Made by a program: the position numbers and the translations under genes. This document shows positions 1 through 6,507 of a stretch of DNA of 64,000 bases, in pieces. The DNA lies in assembly GCA_964398915.1 (NCBI GenBank), contig CAYNOR010000002.1:205328-269327 (forward strand), written 5' to 3'. A model generated the notes under the pieces. The model saw only the letters and a program-made list of their open reading frames with translations. It searched no databases and was not told where the DNA came from. The first letter of the stretch is position 1. The number at the start of each line of letters is the position of its first letter. Source of the DNA: Tichowtungia sp964398915 (GTDB lineage: Bacteria > Verrucomicrobiota > Kiritimatiellia > Kiritimatiellales > Tichowtungiaceae).

Positions 1-482
1 CCGATGCCGTTAAAAGGAGCCTCAATGCCGTATAGTTCGTACCGCGGGAGCCGAACGGATGCCGGGTGCATTACAAGTAATACCTCGGGGTCATTCCAGT
101 CTACGGCCGTCATCACCAAATTCGTGACTGGATATAAATGATTTTCAATCCTTTTCACGTTATCAGGCCAAGGCAGCGAAACATTCTGATAAAAGACCGT
201 CCCGTCTGTGTCCAGGTTGGGGTGTTCAACGCCTCCAGAGCTTGAAAATATATAAACGATTGGATCTGAATTCGTTGATGCCTGATCAATGGCTTTTATT
301 ACAAAGTCGCAATATTTCAGCGAGGCCAGCGAATTTCTGACCGATGTCAACCCTTCAAATATCGGCGGCTCAACATGCGGAATTAAAATTCTAGGCTGAG
401 TTTTATACGGTACGTTAAATATCCCGGACTGACCAAATGCCGCCCCGGTAAAAAGTACCGAAAGAATGAGCAACTTTTTCAT
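1..482 (-). CDS. Secreted protein of unknown function, 3' part cut by window edge
   Basis: An open frame of 160 codons begins at ATG 480-482 and runs off the left edge without a stop. The first 18 residues (MKKLLILSVLFTGAAFGQ) form a clear signal peptide with a probable cleavage after AFG or FGQ, so the product is exported. The visible mature part includes the stretch FEGLTSVRNSLASLKYCDFV and a PIVYIFSSSGGVEHP segment. I recognise no family. It lies downstream of the 60-residue membrane protein in the same direction, so it may belong to the phage/plasmid-like region, but it could equally be the first host gene beyond it. The frame itself is well supported by the signal peptide. Confidence 0.7.
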   Translation of the reverse strand, partial: MKKLLILSVLFTGAAFGQSGIFNVPYKTQPRILIPHVEPPIFEGLTSVRNSLASLKYCDFVIKAIDQASTNSDPIVYIFSSSGGVEHPNLDTDGTVFYQNVSLPWPDNVKRIENHLYPVTNLVMTAVDWNDPEVLLVMHPASVRLPRYELYGIEAPFNGI

Positions 483-564
483 TATGCAATCTTCAGAATA
501 TTGACAACGGAAACAGTTGTCGGCCCTGTTTCTGCTTTGAAACAGACCGCGCCCCAGCAGTTGA

Positions 565-747
565 TTACCGCCGCGCCATCGGGATATATAACAAGACCGC
601 GCTTGGTTGCGGGATCTGTACTCGCATCACCGTGGAAACGACCTTGTTGCGGGCCGCGATGTAATAACTTTGAATTTCAGTCCACACGACCATGCCAAGC
701 ACGACCGGCAGAACGATCCAGAACCATTTCGTAAGCGTCTTCTTCAT
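565..747 (-). CDS. Small single-span membrane protein (60 aa)
   Basis: The chosen start is the ATG at 745-747, which follows a purine-rich GGAGAAGGGG stretch. The longer frame to 891 would run back through the hicB terminator and is rejected. The protein has a positively charged N-terminus (MKKTLTK), one hydrophobic segment at about residues 8-24 (WFWIVLPVVLGMVVW) and a short basic tail. The size and single span resemble minor virion or assembly proteins of filamentous phages, but there is no sequence motif to prove it. It is separated from hicB by a terminator and a palindrome, so it probably has its own promoter. Confidence 0.5.
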   Translation of the reverse strand: MKKTLTKWFWIVLPVVLGMVVWTEIQSYYIAARNKVVSTVMRVQIPQPSAVLLYIPMARR

Positions 748-845
748 CTTTCCCCTTCTCCTTTTGTTTTTCGGCCCGGATGCACCATGCAGCCGAAAGC
801 CAAACGGGTATTTACATGGGATAATTGTTTCACGAAAAAAGGCCG

Positions 846-861
846 CACGGAAAATTCCGTG
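846..861. promoter_or_regulatory. 16-bp palindrome CACGGAAAATTCCGTG
   Basis: This perfect palindrome lies about 100 bases upstream of the start of the small membrane protein gene. A second palindrome with the same core (CGCGGAAAATTCCGCG) lies at 931-946. Paired palindromes of this length commonly bind dimeric regulators; which protein might bind here is unknown. Confidence 0.4.
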
Positions 862-872
862 TATTTTTATGA

Positions 873-910
873 GCAAAAAAAAGCAACCCATTCCTAGGGA
901 ACGAGTTGCT
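873..910 (-). terminator. Intrinsic terminator after hicB
   Basis: On the minus strand the arms AGCAAC and GTTGCT, with an inner TTCC/GGAA pairing, form a hairpin followed by a run of eight T. It lies about 40 bases past the hicB stop and ends the hicAB (or whole replicon) transcript. On the plus strand there is also a T run after the stem, so it may work in both directions. Confidence 0.7.
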
Positions 911-930
911 ACAGACGTTTTTTTTTAGCG

Positions 931-946
931 CGCGGAAAATTCCGCG
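931..946. promoter_or_regulatory. 16-bp palindrome CGCGGAAAATTCCGCG at end of hicB
   Basis: This perfect palindrome lies immediately past the hicB stop codon and shares the CGGAAAATTCCG core with the palindrome at 846-861. Between the two copies lies the hicB terminator. Function unknown. Confidence 0.4.
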
Positions 947-947
947 A

Positions 948-1268
948 TTATATGGCTAACTGGAGCTTTTCGCAGACGAATGAGTTGAGACTCTTATGGC
1001 TTCGTTTTGCCTGAATTGATAGTTCACGATGAAGTTCCGGCGTTGCCCTGATAATCAAATTTCCAGAATAGGGCCGCGCCGGTTCAATATGCTCTTTTTT
1101 GCAAAAATCAAGATAGACGTCCACAGACCCAATAAAGGCTTTTTTTAGTTGAGAAACAGTTTTTCCCTGAAAGGTTATTACATGGGCAACATTGATTACC
1201 TCGCCGTGAAAAATACCAGCTTCATCATCATACTCTGCGTGTCCAACAAATCCCTTATATTGCATCAT
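948..1268 (-). CDS. hicB: HicB-family antitoxin
   Basis: This 106-residue protein has the HicB layout: an N-terminal partial RNase H-like fold (YKGFVGHAEYDDEAGIFHGEV, then a QLKKAFIGSVDVYLDFCKK helix) and a C-terminal ribbon-helix-helix DNA-binding part (LIIRATPELHRELSIQAKRS). HicB neutralises the HicA mRNA interferase and represses its own operon. The gene overlaps the stop of hicA by 4 nt, and a GGAG sits seven bases before the first of two tandem ATG codons. Order hicA-hicB is the usual one. A strong terminator follows. In this setting it likely serves maintenance of, or defence by, the phage/plasmid-like element. Confidence 0.85.
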   Translation of the reverse strand: MMQYKGFVGHAEYDDEAGIFHGEVINVAHVITFQGKTVSQLKKAFIGSVDVYLDFCKKEHIEPARPYSGNLIIRATPELHRELSIQAKRSHKSLNSFVCEKLQLAI

Positions 1269-1519
1269 GGCTTAACTCCCGCGCTTAACAAAAACCTTCT
1301 AAATGACTTCAATGCACCCTTGTCTGTTTCTTTTCGCGGGTGTGGCCGGTGAAATACCGCCGGAACGCCATTCAATTTAAAAACCACACGCGACCCCGAC
1401 CCTTCTTTTATCTCTCCACCCAGCCCCGCAACCAGACTTTCTACGTCCTTCCACAAAACATTTGATCGAACAGGGTTTTCAAAAACACTATCTACTGTCT
1501 TTTTATGCTTCGAGTTCAT
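1265..1519 (-). CDS. hicA: HicA-family toxin (mRNA interferase)
   Basis: The start is taken at ATG 1517-1519 (MNSKHKK), giving 84 residues. An in-frame start seven codons upstream would overlap the preceding gene. The C-terminal half is diagnostic of HicA: a GSGSRVVFKL strand followed by VFHRPHP, with the catalytic histidine of the double-stranded-RNA-binding-like fold, and a helical end (LKSFRRFLLSAGV). HicA cleaves mRNA independently of the ribosome and is held in check by the HicB encoded next, with which it overlaps by 4 nt. It is slightly longer at the N-terminus than typical 60-80 residue HicA proteins. Confidence 0.85.
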   Translation of the reverse strand: MNSKHKKTVDSVFENPVRSNVLWKDVESLVAGLGGEIKEGSGSRVVFKLNGVPAVFHRPHPRKETDKGALKSFRRFLLSAGVKP

Positions 1520-1523
1520 AGTA

Positions 1524-1715
1524 TCACTTTCTGATAGCACTGCAACTTGTTTTTACAAGGCTACCACGGCACATAGACCTGCGCAAGTCGGCCATCATTC
1601 GCCGTGCATAATCAGGCGTTGAGTTAATTAGCTCTGCAACATCCGCCGGTTCCCAGCTTTCGCCGTCAACGATTGCCATCAGAATTTTAAACTTATCCAC
1701 CGCCTTTTTAGCCAC
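1524..1715 (-). CDS. Small helical protein, possible HTH regulator
   Basis: A 63-residue frame starts at GTG 1713-1715, preceded by GGAGG about nine bases upstream, directly after the stop of the ATPase gene. The sequence (KFKILMAIVDGESWEPADVAELI, then TPDYARRMMADLRRSM) reads as two or three helices like a winged-helix or HTH domain that recognises element DNA. No specific family is identified. Its place between the ATPase and hicAB in one run suggests a regulatory role in the element. Confidence 0.5.
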   Translation of the reverse strand: MAKKAVDKFKILMAIVDGESWEPADVAELINSTPDYARRMMADLRRSMCRGSLVKTSCSAIRK

Positions 1716-1718
1716 GAC

Positions 1719-2285
1719 TCAAACCCTCCGAAAGCGTTCACCGATCATTTCCCATGACTTCCCGTAATGCGCCGCATCGTAAACGCCTTCACGCATGATG
1801 AAGCACCCTTGACGCATCGTTTCAGAGGCGGTTTGAAGGAATTCATCCCCGTAAGAGTCCGCCAATATCTGCGCATCGTCTGGACGCTGTTTGAATGAAA
1901 TGCAGTTGTCGCAGGCATTGCGGACGTTCGGCGGCACCATCTTTGCCCGTTGCACCTGAACAAACACTTCCACGCCGTATGCCGGCCATTGATTCAGCAT
2001 CACGCGCAATTCATTCGGGTTGCTTTGCTGAAAGTCCGCTGCTTCATCAATCATGATGATGCACGGCCTGTCATTCCGTACCCGATCCGCGTACTCAAAG
2101 AAAGACAGCGCAGCCATTGAAACGAAGTTGACCAGCGGTTTGACTCCCAAAAGCTCTGCCTCTTTCGGTGTCCAGTAGAGAACCGGAACGCCTTTTGCCC
2201 GGTAACGCTCCGCAAGGCCGCGCATCAGCATCCCTTTTCCGCTCCTAGGCATACCGCAAACCAAATAATTTCCTTTATGCAGCAT
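1719..2285 (-). CDS. Zot/HerA-like P-loop ATPase of phage type
   Basis: The start is taken at ATG 2283-2285 (MLHKGNYL), which follows a GGGAAGGGGG stretch; the longer frame to 2309 adds eight unlikely residues. The protein has 188 residues with Walker A GMPRSGKG near the N-terminus, Walker B IIMIDEA and a downstream glutamine-rich strand VFVQVQRA followed by VPPNVRNACDNCI. That order matches the cytoplasmic domain of filamentous-phage gpI/Zot assembly ATPases and the wider FtsK-HerA packaging ATPases. Unlike gpI or Zot it lacks a C-terminal membrane span. It could drive virion assembly, DNA packaging or plasmid transfer. It overlaps the upstream gene by 11 nt, implying translational coupling. 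Confidence 0.65.
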   Translation of the reverse strand: MLHKGNYLVCGMPRSGKGMLMRGLAERYRAKGVPVLYWTPKEAELLGVKPLVNFVSMAALSFFEYADRVRNDRPCIIMIDEAADFQQSNPNELRVMLNQWPAYGVEVFVQVQRAKMVPPNVRNACDNCISFKQRPDDAQILADSYGDEFLQTASETMRQGCFIMREGVYDAAHYGKSWEMIGERFRRV

Positions 2286-3048
2286 CGAGAGCCCCCTTCC
2301 CTGCTTCATTCGCTGGCTTTGACGATGTTCGCCGCTCTTTCCACCGCTTCAACAGGCCAAATAGCCCGCCGCCCGCGTCAAACCGATCCCCACCCTCGAC
2401 AGTTACGATGTCAGTTGCAAAGATGTGAGCCAGTACGATCCACGGCGCAACGGCCATTAACCCGCCCGGAACCTGCCGTTCATAGTTGAGCAGTCCGTTT
2501 ACAATGCGCGGGCGGCGGTGTTTATCCCATCCACGAATAAATTTCCCGCCGCGAACGATGTACCCGGTACCGGCGTACAAGTCCGCAATACATTCCGCGT
2601 TTGTTCGACTGATTGATTCATTCACCTGAACCGCTGCCTGTGCTTCGCAAACGTCTTGCGGCGTTTCCGGCTCTTTCGGAAGCAGCTTCAACAAAGGATC
2701 AAGAATCAGACGCACCGGATTTTCTTCGCCGGGTGTCAGCATCTTGACTTTTCCCCGCGCATTGAAGTCCGGGGAGCCGTCCGCCTTCACTTTGTGGATC
2801 GAAGGATCAAACGACCGGCCCTTATGATCCTGAATATGAGCGTAATCCTTCGGGTCAACGCGCAGAACCTTTGCCTTTCCTGCTTCATTCGGTGCTTCAT
2901 TCGGTGAAGCAGTCCGTGATTCATTCCGTGCTTCATTCTGCCTGAATGAAGCTGATTCAGCGGCGTTTTTGCGTGCTTCAATAAGCACTGGTTCAGCTTG
3001 AGGAGGTGCGGAAGCAATACGGTCAAGAAGTGCAGCCCCGCTTTCCAC
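2275..3048 (-). CDS. Unknown phage/plasmid-type protein
   Basis: A 257-residue protein that I cannot assign. The N-terminal 60 residues are low in complexity and rich in N, E, A and S, with repeated NEA-type words (NEARNES, NEAPNEAGK). A compact motif region follows (DPKDYAHIQDHKGRSFDPSIHKVKADGSPDFN split over about residues 65-95). A moderately hydrophobic segment (GGLMAVAPWIVLAHIFATDIV) lies near residue 205 and the C-terminus is basic. The FDPxxHxxxxDGxP layout is reminiscent of proteins I associate with small phages and plasmids, but I cannot name the family. It lies between SSB and the ATPase in the same run. Confidence 0.55.
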   Translation of the reverse strand: MESGAALLDRIASAPPQAEPVLIEARKNAAESASFRQNEARNESRTASPNEAPNEAGKAKVLRVDPKDYAHIQDHKGRSFDPSIHKVKADGSPDFNARGKVKMLTPGEENPVRLILDPLLKLLPKEPETPQDVCEAQAAVQVNESISRTNAECIADLYAGTGYIVRGGKFIRGWDKHRRPRIVNGLLNYERQVPGGLMAVAPWIVLAHIFATDIVTVEGGDRFDAGGGLFGLLKRWKERRTSSKPANEAGKGALDAA

Positions 3049-3121
3049 TGTGGCGGAATCAAGTCCGACAGCATCCGGTTTAATTGGTTAGATTGGTTCA
3101 TTCATTCATTCACTCCGGTTT

Positions 3122-3158
3122 TTCCAATGCTTGGAAGTTTCAGTTCCAAGCATTGGAA
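3122..3158. repeat. Perfect 15-bp inverted repeat (TTCCAATGCTTGGAA / TTCCAAGCATTGGAA)
   Basis: The two 15-base arms at 3122-3136 and 3144-3158 are exact reverse complements, separated by seven bases. Each arm is itself a near-palindrome of the TTCCAAnnnTTGGAA type found elsewhere in the window. It sits in the spacer between ssb and the next gene. It could form a long hairpin that modulates read-through from ssb, or act as a protein-binding site. Confidence 0.8.
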
Positions 3159-3167
3159 GGTTTTTAA

Positions 3168-3557
3168 TTAAAACGGTATGCCTCCGCCTTCATGCTGCGC
3201 CGGTGCATCTGCGTCGGTCGGTTCCGGTTTGCCGGGCGCACGGTGCAGGAATTCGACCCGGTTCGCCCGGATCGTTACCTTCGAGCGTTTTTCCTTTTGT
3301 TCGGTTTCCAACTGGTCAAGCTGCAAAGAGCCTTCCACGATCACCGGCGATCCCTTGCCCATGTATTCCGCAAGGCTTTCAGCCTGCTTTCCCCATACGG
3401 TAAATTCAAAGAAATGCACTTTTTCCCGAATTTCACAGGCGGCGTTTTTGAAGCGTTCATTCAACGCTATTCCACAATCGCAAACGGCCAAGCCTGACGG
3501 CGTGTGTCTTAGTTCCGGTTCGCGTGTGAGATTTCCCTTAATTGCTACTATGTTCAT
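3168..3557 (-). CDS. ssb: Single-stranded DNA-binding protein (phage/plasmid type)
   Basis: A 129-residue OB-fold protein beginning MNIVAIKGNLTREPELRHTPSG, the classic SSB N-terminus. It has the FFEFTVWGKQAESLAEYMGKGSPVIVEGSL core and the conserved tail ending GGGIPF, a variant of the DDDIPF tip that recruits partner proteins. It is shorter than most chromosomal SSBs. It overlaps the 3' end of the initiator gene by 20 nt, indicating coupled translation and a role in protecting single-stranded replication intermediates of this element rather than serving as the host SSB. Confidence 0.92.
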   Translation of the reverse strand: MNIVAIKGNLTREPELRHTPSGLAVCDCGIALNERFKNAACEIREKVHFFEFTVWGKQAESLAEYMGKGSPVIVEGSLQLDQLETEQKEKRSKVTIRANRVEFLHRAPGKPEPTDADAPAQHEGGGIPF

Positions 3558-4989
3558 TGCTTATCTTTCTGTTTTTGCGTTCCGCCATTTCCTCAAGTTC
3601 CCGATCTATGGCGTTGTAGTCAGGAACTACCGGCATTTTCCACCGGCCCGATTGTGCCGCCGTTGCGCGTAGCATTTGAGCGCACCAACGGCCAAAGCCT
3701 TCATAATTTTCAAAACTGTATTTCACAGGGGCCGCCGTTTCTTTCCACGGTATGGAATAGCCCCTGTTCGCCGCCGCCGCTTCCAATACGCCAAGGGCCT
3801 GTTTCAGCAGCGTTTCTACATCCGCCTTGTCTGGGTCGATCTGGATCAACGGCTCCGGTTTGGAAAACTGTTCCATGAATACGGTTTGAACGAATTTCCA
3901 ATATTCGGAAGTTTCATTTAATTCGCTGTGCTTTTCGTGCGGACGGCGTTTTAAAAACCGGAACCAGCGGGCCGTGCCTTCCACGCCGGTCAAATAGCCA
4001 AGAATGTCCCGCGCATACCACATCAGCGAATCAAAGTCCGTAACGCCGTATTCTTTCAACCAGTCCCGCCGACATTGGAATTCAACGCGAACAGCTCTTT
4101 CCGGTTCAACGCCGTTCCAGCGTTTTTCAATCATATGCTGATACTTAGCCGGGGCACCCCGCAAAGCGGACGCTTGCATTTCCGCCAACTTATCGTAAAT
4201 GCGCAGCACGATAGGCCCAGAGCCGAAATAAAGGGAAACCCCGTTTGACTGGTCGGGATGGTGCCGGTTTGCCCGACAAGCCCAGCGGCGGCGCAAATAG
4301 GCGTGATGAAAGGTTGCCATGTCAAATCCGGGGAAATCCGCACAGAAATCGGCCCGTGAGACACTTTCTTTATGTATGGCGCATCCGAACCCCTCCAGAA
4401 GCCCCCGCGCCGCCTTGTAGGCTTCCACGGCCCCGCCCGGATAAACAAGACAGCGTTCGCCGCTGATCTCGATTTTCACGTTTGGCCAGTCGCCGGAATA
4501 TTTCGGGGAGTCGGCAATCAGCAGCACGCAGTCCGCCCGTTCGATTTTATATTTGCAGTATTTCACGCCGCCGATCTTGCCGCCGCCCGGGTGAATTTTA
4601 CCAAGGCCGTCCGGCAGTTCTTGCGCTTCACCAGCCTCTTGCGCCCGTTCGTGATATTCAGCCAGCATCAGCCCCAAGTCGAACCGCGCTGGGACTGAAT
4701 CTTGCAGCTTTAAATTTTTACCGGGGAAAGCCTCTTCGAATTCGCGCTTTTCCTGTTCGCTAACCGCCTGACCTTTCCAAAGTTTCCATTCGACTTGATA
4801 ATTCAATGTTAACGCGTCCAGTCCTGCCCAATATTGGGGTGTTACGGGGTTTAGACCCCCCATGTTATACAGGTTGGGGGGAGAACCGGACGGAGAACGG
4901 CCTACAATGGCATCAAAACGCCTCCCGGCATCAAGTGCCGTTTGAACATCTTCAAACGTTTTGATGCAGCCCTCATCGGCTATGCTCAA
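3538..4989 (-). CDS. Rolling-circle replication initiator (Rep_trans / phage gpII-like)
   Basis: A 483-residue protein with three signatures of the replication-initiation-factor family: VSRADFCADF around residue 210 (acidic metal-binding strand), PIVLRIYDKLAEM around residue 258 (including the tyrosine-lysine of the YDK motif), and VRVEFQCRRDWL around residue 297. These proteins nick one strand at the double-strand origin and start rolling-circle replication. The gene heads the minus-strand run and overlaps ssb. The 282-base spacer upstream, before lepB, should hold its promoter. The assignment to the general family is firm; whether the replicon is a phage or a plasmid is open. Confidence 0.8.
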   Translation of the reverse strand: MSIADEGCIKTFEDVQTALDAGRRFDAIVGRSPSGSPPNLYNMGGLNPVTPQYWAGLDALTLNYQVEWKLWKGQAVSEQEKREFEEAFPGKNLKLQDSVPARFDLGLMLAEYHERAQEAGEAQELPDGLGKIHPGGGKIGGVKYCKYKIERADCVLLIADSPKYSGDWPNVKIEISGERCLVYPGGAVEAYKAARGLLEGFGCAIHKESVSRADFCADFPGFDMATFHHAYLRRRWACRANRHHPDQSNGVSLYFGSGPIVLRIYDKLAEMQASALRGAPAKYQHMIEKRWNGVEPERAVRVEFQCRRDWLKEYGVTDFDSLMWYARDILGYLTGVEGTARWFRFLKRRPHEKHSELNETSEYWKFVQTVFMEQFSKPEPLIQIDPDKADVETLLKQALGVLEAAAANRGYSIPWKETAAPVKYSFENYEGFGRWCAQMLRATAAQSGRWKMPVVPDYNAIDRELEEMAERKNRKISNEHSSN

Positions 4990-5271
4990 ATCAGGCGGTG
5001 AGTTTTAGTACGAACTTTCGCCTTGGCGCATTTGAGTTACTGTTGCGACCAAAGAACGATGGCACATCCATCACTCCGGTTTTGTGCTGGAAAATCGAAG
5101 AAGCTGGTCGCCGGACCGCGCTATCCACGATCCCAGGAAAGTTCTCTTTCCATTATTCGTCATTCGTCATGACTGCAGAATCCGATCGGGGTTTTCCCTC
5201 TCTGGAAAAACAAACAGTCACAAAATACGAGGGTTAATTTTTGAGCGAACCAGCACGGGATAATATCTTTT
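4990..5271. other. Spacer between the initiator gene and lepB
   Basis: No gene is seen. It must contain the promoter of the initiator gene and probably the right boundary of the element. A short period-like stretch (CATTATTCGTCATTCGTCAT, 5151-5170) stands out. I find no clear dif-like site, no tRNA remnant and no long inverted repeat. Confidence 0.5.
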
Positions 5272-6411
5272 TTAGTGGCTGGTTTCCGCAAATCCGGCGC
5301 GGTCAAATGGCCAGCAGACAAAGAATGCCGGGCCAAGTATCTGCCGGCGATTTACGGCGCCAAAATAACGTCCATCTAAACTGCTTTCGGTATTGTCGCC
5401 AAAGAAAAGATATTCATCGTTGGCTGTTGTAATCGAGTCGCCAGGTTTTGCAATCAGCGGTGTCGGCGGTGTTGGATGGGCAAACTGGTAACCTTTATAA
5501 TTCTCAGTATTGAAAATTTTATCGAAGCGGGGATCGGTCGGTTTTTCACCGTTTACGAGTAAAAGTTTTGGCGCGACCGAAATAGTTTCGTTAGGTAATC
5601 CAACCATGCGCTTGATGTAATAAGCGTCCTTACGAACCTGCGGATGGGACAGTTCCCTGGTGTCGAATACTGCGATATCTCCCCTCTTCGGACGGATAAA
5701 ATTATATTTGAAGCGATTAACCAGAATGTAGTCGCCGCTTTTAATTAAACTTCCAGCAAGAACATCACCTTTATTGATTGGTTTCCCAATGAGCGATAAC
5801 AGACGTTCTCTGTTTTCCATTATAAGATTTGCCGGAATTTTGTGTGGAACATCATTGATATGAAGTGTGTAGTACGTTCTGCCTTCATTGGTTTGCAAAT
5901 CCAGTCCGGTGACTTTGCCAAAATTACTTGTGGTTTTTAAATATCCACTGGTTTTTGCCCGTACCGTTTGTTGCCGTTCTCCGAATAAAATTATATTGGC
6001 AATACGAGCAACCAGATTGTCACTGGGAATCGTTGGTTCTTGCTGAACGGTGATGCCATACAGCGTTGGTTGCATCGAGCCGGTCGGAATTTTAAATGGT
6101 TGAAAGAAATAGGCTCGAATCGCCATGGCCGCGGCAATCGCAACAAAAAGCACTTCGACGTTTTCACGCACTTTGGCATGCTTTTTCGGCGGCGCCACTT
6201 TTTCACAGGCTTTAATAACGGCTTCGCCCGCGGATTCCATCAGCTCCCCTGCCCCGCTCTTGCGCGCTTCACGGGCAGCGGCTTCCAATCGGTTTAACTG
6301 CGCAAGGTTTTCCGGATCAGCGATGTCTTCATGCATATGCCGAACGTGCTTGGCATAGTGTAGAACTTCCTTGAGTTCTTTGCGCGTCTGACGGATTTTA
6401 AAAAATTTCAT
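5272..6411 (-). CDS. lepB: Signal peptidase I
   Basis: The product cleaves signal peptides from exported preproteins at the outer face of the inner membrane. The catalytic serine lies in PTGSMQPTL (about residue 117) and the general-base lysine in YYIKRMVGLPNE (about residue 268); the C-terminal FGDNTESSLDGR box is also present. One membrane span (VEVLFVAIAAAMAIRAYFF) precedes the serine. The roughly 85-residue charged N-terminal region (KELKEVLHYAKH and following) and the long insertion between the catalytic boxes make the 379-residue protein longer than the typical 200-330. It is followed on the same strand from lepA, 96 nt away, a linkage common in bacteria. Confidence 0.95.
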   Translation of the reverse strand: MKFFKIRQTRKELKEVLHYAKHVRHMHEDIADPENLAQLNRLEAAAREARKSGAGELMESAGEAVIKACEKVAPPKKHAKVRENVEVLFVAIAAAMAIRAYFFQPFKIPTGSMQPTLYGITVQQEPTIPSDNLVARIANIILFGERQQTVRAKTSGYLKTTSNFGKVTGLDLQTNEGRTYYTLHINDVPHKIPANLIMENRERLLSLIGKPINKGDVLAGSLIKSGDYILVNRFKYNFIRPKRGDIAVFDTRELSHPQVRKDAYYIKRMVGLPNETISVAPKLLLVNGEKPTDPRFDKIFNTENYKGYQFAHPTPPTPLIAKPGDSITTANDEYLFFGDNTESSLDGRYFGAVNRRQILGPAFFVCWPFDRAGFAETSH

Positions 6412-6507
6412 GGTTAAGCATGGAATGTTGGAATTCTGGAATTTTGGAACATTGGGAAATAAAACCCCATCATTCCACCACCCCTCTACTCCATCATTCC
6501 AATCTCC

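Larger units (their letters stand above)
1..4989 (-). mobile_element. Putative integrated phage/plasmid-like replicon (left end outside window)
   Basis: All genes here lie on the minus strand with short gaps or overlaps. They include a rolling-circle type initiator, an SSB that overlaps it, a protein of unknown function, a Zot/HerA-like P-loop ATPase, a small regulator-sized ORF, HicA, HicB, a 60-residue membrane protein and a secreted protein. An initiator plus SSB plus this type of ATPase is typical of filamentous (inovirus-like) phages and some other small phage replicons. I see no integrase, no recognisable coat gene and no attachment repeat. The boundaries are therefore inferred: the right one lies between 4989 and the lepB end at 5272, and the left one is outside the window. 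A plasmid remnant is an alternative. Confidence 0.55.
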
